Assembly (NCBI RefSeq): GCF_900499075.1
Contig: NZ_UIHC01000001.1
Location: 124,001 to 188,000 of the forward strand
Direction of reading: 5' to 3'
Origin: Roseinatronobacter ekhonensis
GTDB taxonomy: Bacteria; Pseudomonadota; Alphaproteobacteria; Rhodobacterales; Rhodobacteraceae
Length of the DNA stretch: 64,000 bases
Each line of letters begins with the position of its first letter. Position 1 is the first letter of the stretch. Both the position numbers and the translations under genes were made by a program. Below, in pieces: positions 26,643 through 35,798 of the stretch. The notes under the pieces were generated by a model that saw only the letters and a program-made list of their open reading frames with translations, was not told the origin of the DNA and searched no databases.

Positions 26643-26840
26643 TGCAAACCAATCCGCCGATGTCGTAAATCAACCGACTTGGATGATGCCACGCCTTGCA
26701 TATCCGTTCAAGGCTTTAACATGTCTTTGGCACGGCCCGTTTAGTCTGTTGGACGGCTTGATTCGACGGCGAATTGACAACGCGGTGTCGATGTATTCCA
26801 GTCCAACCCATGCCGCGTCATGGGGCAGGGCCTTTGACTT

Positions 26841-28667
26841 TTGATCGGATTTGGAAAGAGCGTGCGCATTGCTGACCCGACACCTGCTGCAACGGCGCAG
26901 GCCCAGCTTGGGCTAGACGGCACATGGCGGCTGTTCGTCGCGGTCGGGCTTGTCAGCATATTCACCAATCTTCTGATGCTGACCGGCCCGCTCTTCATGT
27001 TGCAGGTCTATGACCGCGTGCTGTCCAGCCAGTCAGAAGCGACGCTGGTTGTCTTGTTCGGGCTTGTGGCGTTTTTATACCTGATATTCGGGGTGTTGGA
27101 TCATGCCCGCGCGCGGATCGCGGCGCGGGCTGGCGCGCAATATCAACTGCGTCTGGATGGTCCTGTGTTTCGCGCGGCGCTGTCGGGCGCAGTGGCGCGG
27201 GGGGCGTCGCGGCACTTGCCGGTGCGCGCTACACAGGATGTGGCTGTGCTACAGCAAGTCACCTCCAGCCCCGTATTCATGGCGTTGTTCGATTTTCCAT
27301 GGGTGCCGCTGTTTATCGGCGTGATCGCCCTTTTGCATCCTGTGCTGGGCCTGTTCGCGGGTCTGGCGGCGCTGGGGTTGGCGGCGATCAGTTTTGTCAA
27401 CATGCTGCGCAGCCGGCACCGGCAGGACCGGATTTTTGCGACCCAGCAAAAGGCCGAGGCCCTTGGCCGCCAGATCAGTGCCGAGGCGGCGCAGATGCGC
27501 GCCCTGGGCATGCAGGGAACGGCGCTGGACCGTTGGGCGGGACTGCGGCGCACAGCGCTCCGCGAGGCCGTGTCGGGCAACGATGCAAGCGGAGGTTTCA
27601 GCGCCTCGGCCCGTGCGATCCGGTTGTTTCTGCAATCGGCCATGCTGGCGCTTGGCGCTTGGCTTGTGCTGCGCTCGGAACTCTCGCCCGGCGGTATGAT
27701 CGCGGCGTCTATCATTCTGGGCCGTGCGCTCGCGCCGCTTGATCAGGTTATCGCGGGCTGGCCGCAAGTGCAGGCTGCGCGTGCTGCCCGGGGGCGGTTG
27801 CGCACCTTGATGGCCGCCCATCCGGAAGAGCGCCCACGCACCCAGTTGCCTGCGCCCAAAGGGCTGTTGGCGGTCAAGTCGCTTGCGTTGCGTATTCCCG
27901 ACGCAAGCGGACGCGCGGGAGTGGTGTTGCGTGATGTGTCTTTCACAGTGCGCCCGGGTCAGGCTTTGGGCGTGATCGGGGATTCCGGCTCTGGAAAATC
28001 CAGCCTGGCGGAAGCGTTGGTCGGCATATGGCCGACCGCCGCGGGTGAAATCCGTCTCGATGGGGCGTTGCTGGACCAGTATGATCCCGAACAATTGGGC
28101 CGCGTTCTTGGGTATCTACCGCAGAAAGTGTCGCTGTTCGCGGGCAGTCTGCGCGACAACATCGCGCGGCTTGACCCCGATGCGACCGATGCCCGGATTG
28201 TCGCTGCGGCACAGGCCGCGGGCGCGCATGAGGTGATCCTTGCGCAGCCAGAAGGATATGACACCATTATCGACTCGGAAGGCGGCGGGCTGTCCGGCGG
28301 GCAGGTGCAGCGCGTTGCTTTGGCGCGCGCGTTCTACGGCGACCCTGCGCTGCTGGTGCTGGACGAGCCAAACTCGGATCTGGATGACGCCGGCTCGCGT
28401 GCGCTGAACCAGGCGATCCGGACAGCCAAGGCCCGCGGGGCCGCCGTGATTATCATGACGCACCGGCCCAGTGCGATCGTGGAATGCGACCTTGTCTTGC
28501 GGCTGAAGGCTGGAAAGGCGGTTGCCTTTGGCCCAACGGAAGACGTGTTGCGCAAGACCACCCGCAACAGCGGGGCCATTCTTGGCCAGAAACCGCCACC
28601 CGCTGCCCCCGCTGGCAAGCCGCGTGCTGCGTTCCCGTGGGACACAACCGACAAGGATGGCACATGA
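26841..28667 (+). CDS. Type I secretion ABC transporter (PrtD/AprD-like)
   Basis: A permease-ATPase fusion of about 600 residues. The N-terminal half has the membrane segments of the type I secretion group (FTNLLMLTGPLFMLQVYDRV near residue 40). The C-terminal half is the nucleotide-binding domain, with Walker A GDSGSGKS near residue 377, signature LSGGQVQRVALARA and Walker B LLVLDEPNSDLDD. There is no peptidase C39 domain, as in exporters of RTX proteases. The start is uncertain: TTG at 26841 or GTG at 26862, neither with a strong ribosome site. It overlaps the next gene by four bases and probably exports the divergent RTX protease. Confidence 0.9.
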   Translation: MIGFGKSVRIADPTPAATAQAQLGLDGTWRLFVAVGLVSIFTNLLMLTGPLFMLQVYDRVLSSQSEATLVVLFGLVAFLYLIFGVLDHARARIAARAGAQYQLRLDGPVFRAALSGAVARGASRHLPVRATQDVAVLQQVTSSPVFMALFDFPWVPLFIGVIALLHPVLGLFAGLAALGLAAISFVNMLRSRHRQDRIFATQQKAEALGRQISAEAAQMRALGMQGTALDRWAGLRRTALREAVSGNDASGGFSASARAIRLFLQSAMLALGAWLVLRSELSPGGMIAASIILGRALAPLDQVIAGWPQVQAARAARGRLRTLMAAHPEERPRTQLPAPKGLLAVKSLALRIPDASGRAGVVLRDVSFTVRPGQALGVIGDSGSGKSSLAEALVGIWPTAAGEIRLDGALLDQYDPEQLGRVLGYLPQKVSLFAGSLRDNIARLDPDATDARIVAAAQAAGAHEVILAQPEGYDTIIDSEGGGLSGGQVQRVALARAFYGDPALLVLDEPNSDLDDAGSRALNQAIRTAKARGAAVIIMTHRPSAIVECDLVLRLKAGKAVAFGPTEDVLRKTTRNSGAILGQKPPPAAPAGKPRAAFPWDTTDKDGT

Positions 28668-29980
28668 GCGGGCAACAAGACATCTTCTCGCCACGTCGCC
28701 ACCTGTTCCTTGCGGCGCTCACGCTTGGGGTGCTGGTCTTCGGCTTCGGCGCTTGGGCTGGGCTTAGCCGGATTTCCGGCGCGATCATCGCGGTCGGACA
28801 GCTGGAGGTGGAGCAGAACCGTCAGATCGTTCAGCATCCAGAGGGTGGTGTCGTTTCCGAGATCAACATTGTCGAAGGCGCGCGGGTCGCGGCGGGCGAG
28901 GTTATGCTGCGGCTGGACGGCACGCGTCTGCAATCCGAACTGAACGTCGTCGAAAACAGGCTGTTCGAATTGCTGGCCCGCCGTGCTCGGCTGGAAGCCG
29001 AGCGTGACAATGCCGACACCATACCCGTTCCACCGGAACTGGTGCAGGCGCGGCAAGACCGCCCGGACCTTGTGGCGCAGATTGACGCGCAGATGGAAGG
29101 CCAGCGCCGCTTGCTGGCGGCGCGGCGCGAAACCAAAGCGGGCGTCATCGCGCAGCTTGAACAGCGCCGTGCCCAGATCGACACGCAGGTCGAAGGCATT
29201 TCGGCGCAAATTGCCGCGACTGACCGGCAAATCGCACTGGTGGCCGAAGAACGCACCACGCAGGCTGACCTGCTGGAACGTGGCTTGGCGCAAGCCGCGC
29301 GCGTGCTTTCGCTTGACCGAGAGGCGGCACGCCTGACCGGCGCACGCGGCGCGCTGTTGTCCGAACGCGCCTCTGCCGCTGAACGCCGTGCCGAAATCGG
29401 CCAGCAAATTCTGTCGCTTGGCGCGCAAAACCGCGAAGAGGCGCAGACCGAACTGCGCGATATTTCCGCGACCGAGCTGGAACTGGTGGAGCGCCGCCGC
29501 GCCCTTCAGGAACAGATCGCCCGGCTGGACATTCGTGCCCCCGTGGCGGGTGTTGTCTACGGGCTACAAGTGACGACCCCGCGCGCCGTTTTGCGCCCTG
29601 CCGACCCGGCGCTCTTTGTGGTGCCGCAAGATCGCCCGCTGGTCATATCAGCGCGGGTCAATCCGGCCGATATTGATCAGGTCAGCACCGGTCAGGAAGC
29701 GGTCGTCATGTTCAGCGGTCTTAACCTGCGCGATCTGCCGCAGCTTGGCGCGCGCGTCACCAAGGTGTCGGCAGATGCCTTTACCGACTCCGCCTTGGCC
29801 CAAAGCTTTTACCGTATCGAGCTGGAACTGCTGGATGAAAGCCGCACGCTACTGGGTGAGCAGACGCTTTTGCCGGGAATGCCGGTGGAGGTGTTTTTGC
29901 AAACTGGTGATCGCTCTCCGCTGCAATACCTGACCGAACCGTTTCTGGCCTACTTCTCGCGAGCGTTGCGCGAAGGGTAG
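28664..29980 (+). CDS. HlyD family type I secretion adaptor
   Basis: A 438-residue periplasmic adaptor of the HlyD/PrtE type. One membrane anchor is near the N-terminus (about residues 15-35), followed by a lipoyl half-motif, a long coiled coil rich in Arg, Glu and Gln (about 90-290) and a beta-barrel segment beginning near AQSFYRIELEL. The start ATG overlaps the stop of the ABC gene (ATGA). It should bridge the ABC protein to an outer-membrane TolC-like channel, which is not encoded in this window. Confidence 0.92.
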   Translation: MSGQQDIFSPRRHLFLAALTLGVLVFGFGAWAGLSRISGAIIAVGQLEVEQNRQIVQHPEGGVVSEINIVEGARVAAGEVMLRLDGTRLQSELNVVENRLFELLARRARLEAERDNADTIPVPPELVQARQDRPDLVAQIDAQMEGQRRLLAARRETKAGVIAQLEQRRAQIDTQVEGISAQIAATDRQIALVAEERTTQADLLERGLAQAARVLSLDREAARLTGARGALLSERASAAERRAEIGQQILSLGAQNREEAQTELRDISATELELVERRRALQEQIARLDIRAPVAGVVYGLQVTTPRAVLRPADPALFVVPQDRPLVISARVNPADIDQVSTGQEAVVMFSGLNLRDLPQLGARVTKVSADAFTDSALAQSFYRIELELLDESRTLLGEQTLLPGMPVEVFLQTGDRSPLQYLTEPFLAYFSRALREG

Positions 29981-30084
29981 GCGATGGCGCAAATCCGCCC
30001 TGATGCGACCGTTTCGGACATGGTCAGGGCCGGGTTTGCAGTGTATCGCCAAGGTCAGGATCACTCTGCGACGCAAAGGCTGCC

Positions 30085-31227
30085 ATGCCCCCTGTCATCG
30101 CTCTTGACCACGGCCCCGGTGGCCGCGCTGCGCTGTTCACGCGCCCCAGCGCGGTGTTGCTGGCGTGGACGCGGGCAGAGGTGGCCGATGTGCTGGACCG
30201 CGCCGAAGCTGCGCGCCGCGCGGGCCAATGGGTTGCGGGCTACATCGCCTATGAGGCCGGCTATGCGTTTGAACCGCGCCTAAGCGGTATAACCCATCAC
30301 GACCCACGCGCCCCCCTTGTGGCGCTGGGTGTCTTTGACGCGCCAGGTCCCGCTGCGCCCTTTCTGGAGCAGGCCGATGCGCAGTCCTCCAGTCTGTCGC
30401 CCATCCTGCCGCGCATCACACGCGGCGACTACGCGCAGTCCTTTTCGCGGCTCATGGACTACATCGCGGCGGGCGATTGTTATCAGGCCAACCTGACCTT
30501 TCCGCTCGCCGCGCAGCTTGTGTCGGGCAGCGCGGCGGGGCTCTATGGGGCCCTGCGCGCGCGGCAATCGGTCGGGTTCGGGGCCTATCTGGACCTTGGG
30601 GCGGGGCCGGTTGTGCTGTCATGCAGCCCGGAATTGTTCTTCACTTTGCAAGATGGCGTGGTGGAAAGCCGCCCGATGAAGGGCACCGCCCCGCGCGGTG
30701 CGACGCCCGATGCCGACCGCGCGCTGCGCGACGGGCTGGCGACCAGCGAAAAGGTGCAGGCCGAAAACCTGATGATCGTGGACCTGTTGCGCAACGACAT
30801 TGCCCGCATTTCCGAAGTGGGGTCTGTCAAGGTGCCCGAGCTGTTCGAAATTGACAGTTTTGCCACCGTCCACCAGATGAGCAGCCGCATTCGCGGGCGG
30901 TTGCGGGCCAATCTTGGCCTGACAGAGATCATGGCCGCGCTCTTCCCGTGCGGCTCTGTGACCGGCGCGCCGAAAATCCGTGCGATGCAGATCATCGCTG
31001 AACTGGAACGCACGCCGCGCTCTGTCTATTGCGGTGCGATCGGCTGGGCCGGGCCGGATGGCGATCAGGCGTGGTCCGTTGCCATCCGAACCCTGCGTCT
31101 GTTCGAGGGGGGCGCGATCGAGGGCAATGTCGGCGGCGGTATCGTGCAAGACAGCACAGAGGCCGGAGAATGGGAGGAAGCCTTGTGGAAAACCCGCTTC
31201 GCCACGGGCCTGCGCCGCGCGGCTTGA
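30085..31227 (+). CDS. pabB: Aminodeoxychorismate synthase component I
   Basis: A 380-residue chorismate-utilising enzyme that makes 4-amino-4-deoxychorismate for folate synthesis, using ammonia from a PabA partner. Conserved blocks are SCSPELFF, SRPMKGTAPRG, LLRNDIARI and PCGSVTGAPKIRAM. At 380 residues it is shorter than E. coli PabB, missing part of the N-terminal region, which is common in alphaproteobacteria. The downstream pabC starts inside its last 43 bases, so the two are coupled. Confidence 0.93.
   Translation: MPPVIALDHGPGGRAALFTRPSAVLLAWTRAEVADVLDRAEAARRAGQWVAGYIAYEAGYAFEPRLSGITHHDPRAPLVALGVFDAPGPAAPFLEQADAQSSSLSPILPRITRGDYAQSFSRLMDYIAAGDCYQANLTFPLAAQLVSGSAAGLYGALRARQSVGFGAYLDLGAGPVVLSCSPELFFTLQDGVVESRPMKGTAPRGATPDADRALRDGLATSEKVQAENLMIVDLLRNDIARISEVGSVKVPELFEIDSFATVHQMSSRIRGRLRANLGLTEIMAALFPCGSVTGAPKIRAMQIIAELERTPRSVYCGAIGWAGPDGDQAWSVAIRTLRLFEGGAIEGNVGGGIVQDSTEAGEWEEALWKTRFATGLRRAA
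31173..31177 (+). promoter_or_regulatory. Ribosome site inside pabB setting the pabC start
   Basis: GGAGG lies seven bases before a GTG at 31185, within the pabB coding sequence. It fixes the pabC start at that GTG rather than at the earlier GTG of the longer open frame. Confidence 0.75.
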
Positions 31228-31793
31228 CGCTGATAGAGACCGGCTACTGGGACGGGCGCGCATTGCGGCACGAAAGGTTGCACCGCGCGCGGTTGCAGGC
31301 TGGCGCGGATGCCTTGGGTTGGTCGGCCCCGGAGTTCACCTTTTCCGGCCCTGCCAGCCCTGCGCGACTGCGGTTGACCTTGGATGCAACCGGCGCAATT
31401 GCGCAAGACAGCCATCCGCTACCACCCTCTTTGACGGAATGGCGTGTTGGATTGGCTGCGGCGCGGCTGGCCTCGAACGACCCGTGGTTGCGCGTGAAAT
31501 CAAGCCAGCGCGCGACCTATGATGCCGCCCGCGCCGCCTTGCCCGACGGGCTGGACGAGATGATTTTCCGCAACGAACGTGACGAAGTGTGCGACGGCAC
31601 CATCACCACCGTCTTTTTCGACCGTGGCGACGGGATGCGCACGCCACCGCTGTCAAGCGGGCTATTGCCCGGCGTGCTGCGTGCTGCGCTCGGTTGTCCC
31701 GAAGAGGTGCTTTTGGCCCGTGACCTGCCGCTTGTTCGCCTGTGGCTGGGCAATTCCCTGCGCGGCCTAAGCCCTGCGCGGTTTATCCCATAA
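31185..31793 (+). CDS. pabC: Aminodeoxychorismate lyase-like class IV aminotransferase
   Basis: A 202-residue fold-type IV PLP enzyme that would split aminodeoxychorismate into p-aminobenzoate and pyruvate. The likely PLP lysine is in RVKSSQRATYD (about residue 106), and the family motif NERDEVCDGTITTVFF follows, with SGLLPGVLR towards the C-terminus. It is short for PabC (usually 270 residues), mainly in the N-terminal half, as in other Rhodobacterales. It begins inside pabB and overlaps it by 43 bases. Its 3' end overlaps the convergent M20 gene by 11 bases. Confidence 0.85.
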   Translation: MENPLRHGPAPRGLTLIETGYWDGRALRHERLHRARLQAGADALGWSAPEFTFSGPASPARLRLTLDATGAIAQDSHPLPPSLTEWRVGLAAARLASNDPWLRVKSSQRATYDAARAALPDGLDEMIFRNERDEVCDGTITTVFFDRGDGMRTPPLSSGLLPGVLRAALGCPEEVLLARDLPLVRLWLGNSLRGLSPARFIP

Positions 31794-32883
31794 CCTGCGC
31801 CAATATAGCCCCGAACATTGCCACGCCCGGGGCGATCAGCGCATCGGGGAAATCGTAGGCGGGGTCATGCAGGGCAGGGTGTGTTTCGCCCGCGCCAAGG
31901 AAGAACAGGGCGCATTTTGCATGGGCGCTGAATGCGCCGAAATCCTCCGACGGGCGCATCGGGAATGTGTAGGCCGCGTGTTCAATCCCAAGGCTGGCGC
32001 GCGCGGCATTGACATGCGCCGCCGCAATCGGGTCATTCACGGTCGCGTTGAAATGGTCGTGGCGGGTAATCTGTACGGATAGCCCGCCTGCATGCGTGTC
32101 GAGCCAGCTTTGCAAATCCGTTTCCAGCCGCGCAAGGCCTGCGTCGCTGTTGCTGCGCAAGGTCACATTGGCCACTGCCTGACCCGGTGCAATGCCGAAG
32201 GCGGGCGCACCCATCGACAGATGGCACAGCGTTGCCATAGCCGCGTCGGGGCAATGCGGCAGGGCGGCCAAATGGTCTACCAGACGGGCCAGAAACGGTG
32301 CGGGCGAGTTGCCGGTTTCGGGGAAGGCCGCATGCGCCTCTCGCCCCGCAATCGCGATCCGCCAGCCTACAGACGCGCAACTGGCAGGCCCCGCAGCAAC
32401 CGCCACAGCGCCAAGCGGCAAGCCGGGCATGTTGTGCAGCGCAAACGCATAGTCGGGGCGCAGCGCGGTAAACGCGGGGTCGGCCAACACCGCGCGCGCG
32501 CCCGCGCCGGTCTCCTCGGCGGGTTGGAACAGCAGCATCATGCGCCCGCGCTGTGGCCGTTTGCCTGCAAGCCCTGTCAGGATCGCCATATGCCCGTCAT
32601 GCCCGCACAGATGCGCAACGCCGGGGCGGTCAGATGCGTGCGCCACGCCAGACGCCTCTGTGATCGGCAGCGCGTCCAGCTCTGCGCGAAACATCACCGT
32701 GGGGCCGGGTTGGCCGCTGTCGTAAACGGCGGCCACGCCGTGGCCACCCAAGCCCGTCACCAACCGGTCGGGCGCAGTGCCGCGCAGCGCGTCTGCGATA
32801 ATCCGGGCGGTGCCCCCTTCTTGTCCCGACGGGTCGGGCTGGCGGTGCAGCGCTTGGCGCAAGGCTGACAGGTCAAGGCTCAT
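31783..32883 (-). CDS. M20 family amidohydrolase
   Basis: A 366-residue metallohydrolase of the hippurate hydrolase/aminoacylase group (M20D), which splits N-acyl amino acids or related amides. The metal-binding LCGHDGHMA motif is near residue 92, and ETGAGA at about 127-132 follows FQPAEE. The ATG at 32883 (MSLDLSALRQAL) is the natural start; the longer frame adds 17 poorly conserved residues. It lies between pabC (convergent) and a DUF1643 gene upstream on the same strand. The substrate is unknown. Confidence 0.87.
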   Translation of the reverse strand: MSLDLSALRQALHRQPDPSGQEGGTARIIADALRGTAPDRLVTGLGGHGVAAVYDSGQPGPTVMFRAELDALPITEASGVAHASDRPGVAHLCGHDGHMAILTGLAGKRPQRGRMMLLFQPAEETGAGARAVLADPAFTALRPDYAFALHNMPGLPLGAVAVAAGPASCASVGWRIAIAGREAHAAFPETGNSPAPFLARLVDHLAALPHCPDAAMATLCHLSMGAPAFGIAPGQAVANVTLRSNSDAGLARLETDLQSWLDTHAGGLSVQITRHDHFNATVNDPIAAAHVNAARASLGIEHAAYTFPMRPSEDFGAFSAHAKCALFFLGAGETHPALHDPAYDFPDALIAPGVAMFGAILAQVMG

Positions 32884-32924
32884 AGGTCTTGAATCGGGCA
32901 AAACCGCCGGTTTGTCCAGCCGGG

Positions 32925-33431
32925 TCAGACCCACGCCACAGGCTGCACGGCGTAGCCGATATAGAGCGGGTGTTTCGGGTGGCCAGCCTTGCTCAGGCCA
33001 AGATGGAACAGGTCCACCCCCGTGGCGCGCAACATGGCCGCGACGCGCGCGCCCCGATCAAGGTGCGCCCCGTGCGTGCCCCACGCGCAGATCACGCGGT
33101 CGGCCCATGGCACGCTGTCCATGATTGCCCCGTCATTGTCGGGGCCAACCGGATCGGCGGCGGCGCGCATGACCCTTGGGTCGGTCGCGCGATAGGCGAA
33201 TATGTTGCAGACGCGGAACCCGCCGAACCCCAAGGCCCGCGCACGGCGTTCGCAGCGCTCTACCGTTGGGTCGTTTTGGACCTCTGTCGCGGTCGAGGGG
33301 TTGAGCATGATAAAAAGCGCGCGGCCCTGTGCCGGTGCCCATTCGCGGGTCAGCAGATAGCGATAGCGTTCGCAATCTGAATAGACCGCGACCGACGGGG
33401 CATCGCCCTTTATGTGGCAGCGCGTAATCAT
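32925..33431 (-). CDS. DUF1643 domain protein
   Basis: A 168-residue soluble protein of DUF1643, a family of unknown function found in many bacteria and phages. The conserved core is LFIMLNPSTATEVQNDPTVERCERRA, then VCNIFAYRATDP and ICAWGTHG. ATG 33431 starts MITRCHIKGDAP; the longer frame runs into non-coding sequence. It lies about 170 bases after truB and 40 bases before the M20 gene on the same strand. No cofactor motif is obvious. Confidence 0.85.
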   Translation of the reverse strand: MITRCHIKGDAPSVAVYSDCERYRYLLTREWAPAQGRALFIMLNPSTATEVQNDPTVERCERRARALGFGGFRVCNIFAYRATDPRVMRAAADPVGPDNDGAIMDSVPWADRVICAWGTHGAHLDRGARVAAMLRATGVDLFHLGLSKAGHPKHPLYIGYAVQPVAWV

Positions 33432-33599
33432 ACGCTCGCGATACGCGAACACCGCGTCGCGGTCCAGATGACGATCACGCCTTGGGTGACGCTTTTTGCA
33501 GCCCCAAGCATGCGGACAAGACACTCCAGCACGAGCATGGGCCGCAAATTGCGGTGCCGACGGTTCCAAGGTGGTGCGTGGCGCGCGCGCTCCGCCTGC

Positions 33600-34508
33600 T
33601 CAGGATACGACGAAAACGCGCGACGGGTGCAACTCGCCTGCCTTGTATCGCCCGACCGCCACGGCGTGCCCGTCAAGGCTAGCCCAAGCCTCTGCGCCGT
33701 AGTCAACGCCCGACGCCAGCACCATGCCCGGATTTCCATTGCGCAGCCGCGCGGCCCCCTCTGGTGTTGCGGGCAGTTCGGGCAGGTCGGCCAGCCCCAG
33801 TTCCAGCGGGCGGATATGACTGTCCAACTCTGGACTATGGGCCATGGCGTCTATCTGCTCCATGCTCAGCCCTTCGGACGCGTCGAACGGTCCCGACCAT
33901 TCGCGCCGCAGCCACGCGACATGACCAAGGCAGCCCAATGCCGCGCCCAGATCGCGCGCGATGGAGCGCACATAGCCACCCTTGCCGCAGACCATTTCCA
34001 GATCGACATGATCGGGATCAGGGCGGGCAAGCATGTCCAGTTTTTCCACCCAGAGCGCGCGCGCGGCGAGGTCCATTTCCTCGCCCGCCCGCGCAATGTC
34101 ATAGGCGCGCTCGCCCTCGACCTTGACGGCGGAAAACTGCGGCGGGACTTGCGCGATGTCACCACGAAAGGCGCCAAGCGCGGCGGCAATCTCGTCATCC
34201 GACGGGCGCAGGTCAGAGCTGTCGAGCACTGTCCCCTCGGCATCATCCGTTGTCGTAGACTGGCCCAGACGCACGCGGAACCGGTAGCATTTCAGCGCAT
34301 CGGTAATGTAGGGCACGGTTTTTGTCGCCTCGCCCAACGCCACCGCCAGCAGACCTGTCGCCGCAGGGTCCAGCGTGCCCGCATGACCTGCTTTTTGCGC
34401 CTGCAATGCCCAGCGGACCTTGTTCACGACCGAGGTAGAGGTCACGCCCGCCGGTTTGTCCACCAGCAGCCAACCCGAAATGGCGCGACCCTTGCGCTTG
34501 CGTCCCAT
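33600..34508 (-). CDS. truB: tRNA pseudouridine-55 synthase
   Basis: A 302-residue enzyme that makes the universal pseudouridine 55 in the tRNA T-loop. The catalytic motif [14 protein letters not shown] (with the nucleophile Asp) is at about residues 40-53. VDKPAGVTS near the N-terminus and the [13 protein letters not shown] segment are also conserved. The ATG at 34508 gives [15 protein letters not shown]. It is in a cluster with rbfA, the usual alphaproteobacterial setting, but separated from it by a phosphodiester glycosidase-like gene. Confidence 0.95.
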   Translation of the reverse strand: MGRKRKGRAISGWLLVDKPAGVTSTSVVNKVRWALQAQKAGHAGTLDPAATGLLAVALGEATKTVPYITDALKCYRFRVRLGQSTTTDDAEGTVLDSSDLRPSDDEIAAALGAFRGDIAQVPPQFSAVKVEGERAYDIARAGEEMDLAARALWVEKLDMLARPDPDHVDLEMVCGKGGYVRSIARDLGAALGCLGHVAWLRREWSGPFDASEGLSMEQIDAMAHSPELDSHIRPLELGLADLPELPATPEGAARLRNGNPGMVLASGVDYGAEAWASLDGHAVAVGRYKAGELHPSRVFVVS

Positions 34509-34542
34509 GCAACCCTCGTGAATTCTGTTCAAGCCGGTGCAG

Positions 34543-35289
34543 CTACTGGCTGGCCGTGTCCGCGTCAACAACCTTGCCGATGATCGGCCCAAGTGGCAGG
34601 CCCCAATCCGACCGGCCAAGCTCAGGGGCGTATAACCGCGATACCCGTCCGTCTATATACAAGGCTTGTGGTAGCCCCAGACCATCGCGAAAGAAGCGTG
34701 CGAATTCCCAAAGGTTCACAGCGCTGTCGGATATCACGAAAACCGCGCGCTGCCCATCAGCCGACACTCCCACCCCATTGCGAATGAGCCGCGAGTCGGA
34801 CCCTTCCAAAAAGCGCGGATGATAAGCCCCGTCGATCACCAGCATCGGTCCGGATTGCGTGGCATGCCGGCATGCCGGCTGTGCCACGGCAAAGGCACGG
34901 CTCTCGATGATGGTCAGTCGGGTGTTTTCTATGCAGAACACACCGTTGGGGAGCAGCCCGAAATTGCCCGGCCCATCCGACAAGATCAGGCGCGCTTGTT
35001 CGTCCCCACCCTCGATATAAAGGCCCACGGGCGCGCGGTCGGGATGATACATCCCGCCGTTCATGGCAAATGAAAGGGTCTTGTCCTTTTCGGACAGCGC
35101 GTCGTCTACGGCGGTGAAGCTGCCATAGGTCTGGCCGTCGTCGCCGCGCAGGAACAAGCGTAGATCATCTCCCGCCTGTGCCTCGCATATGGTGAAGCGC
35201 TGGTCCAGATAGTCGGTGCGGCTGCACTCGGCCTGCGCGGGCAACGCCCATAGCAAGGCTGCGGCGACAGCGCTAACTATCCGTGCCAT
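34543..35289 (-). CDS. Phosphodiester glycosidase family protein (NAGPA-like, DUF2233)
   Basis: A 248-residue exported protein. A signal peptide covers residues 1-20 ([12 protein letters not shown]). The core matches the NAGPA/DUF2233 fold: [22 protein letters not shown], then SGPMLVIDG and [17 protein letters not shown]. The animal relative uncovers mannose-6-phosphate; bacterial members are periplasmic or surface enzymes with mostly unknown substrates, presumably phosphodiester-linked sugars. The ATG at 35289 lies inside rbfA, overlapping it by 17 bases. It sits between rbfA and truB, although its predicted location is the periplasm and not the ribosome. Confidence 0.85.
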   Translation of the reverse strand: MARIVSAVAAALLWALPAQAECSRTDYLDQRFTICEAQAGDDLRLFLRGDDGQTYGSFTAVDDALSEKDKTLSFAMNGGMYHPDRAPVGLYIEGGDEQARLILSDGPGNFGLLPNGVFCIENTRLTIIESRAFAVAQPACRHATQSGPMLVIDGAYHPRFLEGSDSRLIRNGVGVSADGQRAVFVISDSAVNLWEFARFFRDGLGLPQALYIDGRVSRLYAPELGRSDWGLPLGPIIGKVVDADTASQ

Positions 35290-35695
35290 CGGGGTCGGTT
35301 CCGCTGACGAGGTCGCGCTGGACCGTTTCGTCATTCAGCAAGCGGCGCGTTTCGTCCATCCGGTCGAAGGTTTCGTCCAGTTTGAACCGCAAATCGGGCG
35401 CGTATTTCAGTGTCATCTCACGGCTGACAAGATGGCGCAGTTCCGCCTTGTTGCGGCGCAGCGCCGCCAGTGCCGTGCCCTGTTCACGCCCGGCCAAGGG
35501 CATGACATAGGCCGTCGCGATCTTCAGGTCGGGCGATGCCCGCACCTCGCTGACCGTGATCGGAATACGGTTCAGGTCCGGGTCATGAACATCGCCGCGG
35601 GTTAGCACATCGGCCAATGTGCGGCGCAGCAATTCGCCCACCCGCAACTGGCGTTGCGACGGACCGGAGGTGGTGGGGAAGCGACGGTTTGACAT
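35273..35695 (-). CDS. rbfA: Ribosome-binding factor A
   Basis: A 140-residue KH-like protein that binds the 30S subunit and helps process the 16S 5' end, needed for growth in the cold. The N-terminal block RQLRVGELLRRTLADVL and the middle VSEVRASPDLKIATAYVMPL are typical. The C-terminal LRFKLDETFDRMDE closes the domain. It is the first gene of rbfA-NAGPA-like-truB on the minus strand and is divergent from dapB, with about 100 bases between. Confidence 0.95.
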   Translation of the reverse strand: MSNRRFPTTSGPSQRQLRVGELLRRTLADVLTRGDVHDPDLNRIPITVSEVRASPDLKIATAYVMPLAGREQGTALAALRRNKAELRHLVSREMTLKYAPDLRFKLDETFDRMDETRRLLNDETVQRDLVSGTDPDGTDS

Positions 35696-35798
35696 AAGCT
35701 TTATCTAGGCCAAATGCCTTCCCCGCGCAACGAGGCTTTGCCAATTCGGCGGCATTTGGCTATGTCGCGTGCAAACTTGTGCAAGGAAAGGACAGGCC

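Noticed and set aside
33428-33538. 36-codon hydrophobic minus-strand frame ending in ATGA overlap with the DUF1643 start
   Set aside because: The overlap is suggestive, but there is no ribosome site or recognisable family, and the gap is short enough for this to be chance.
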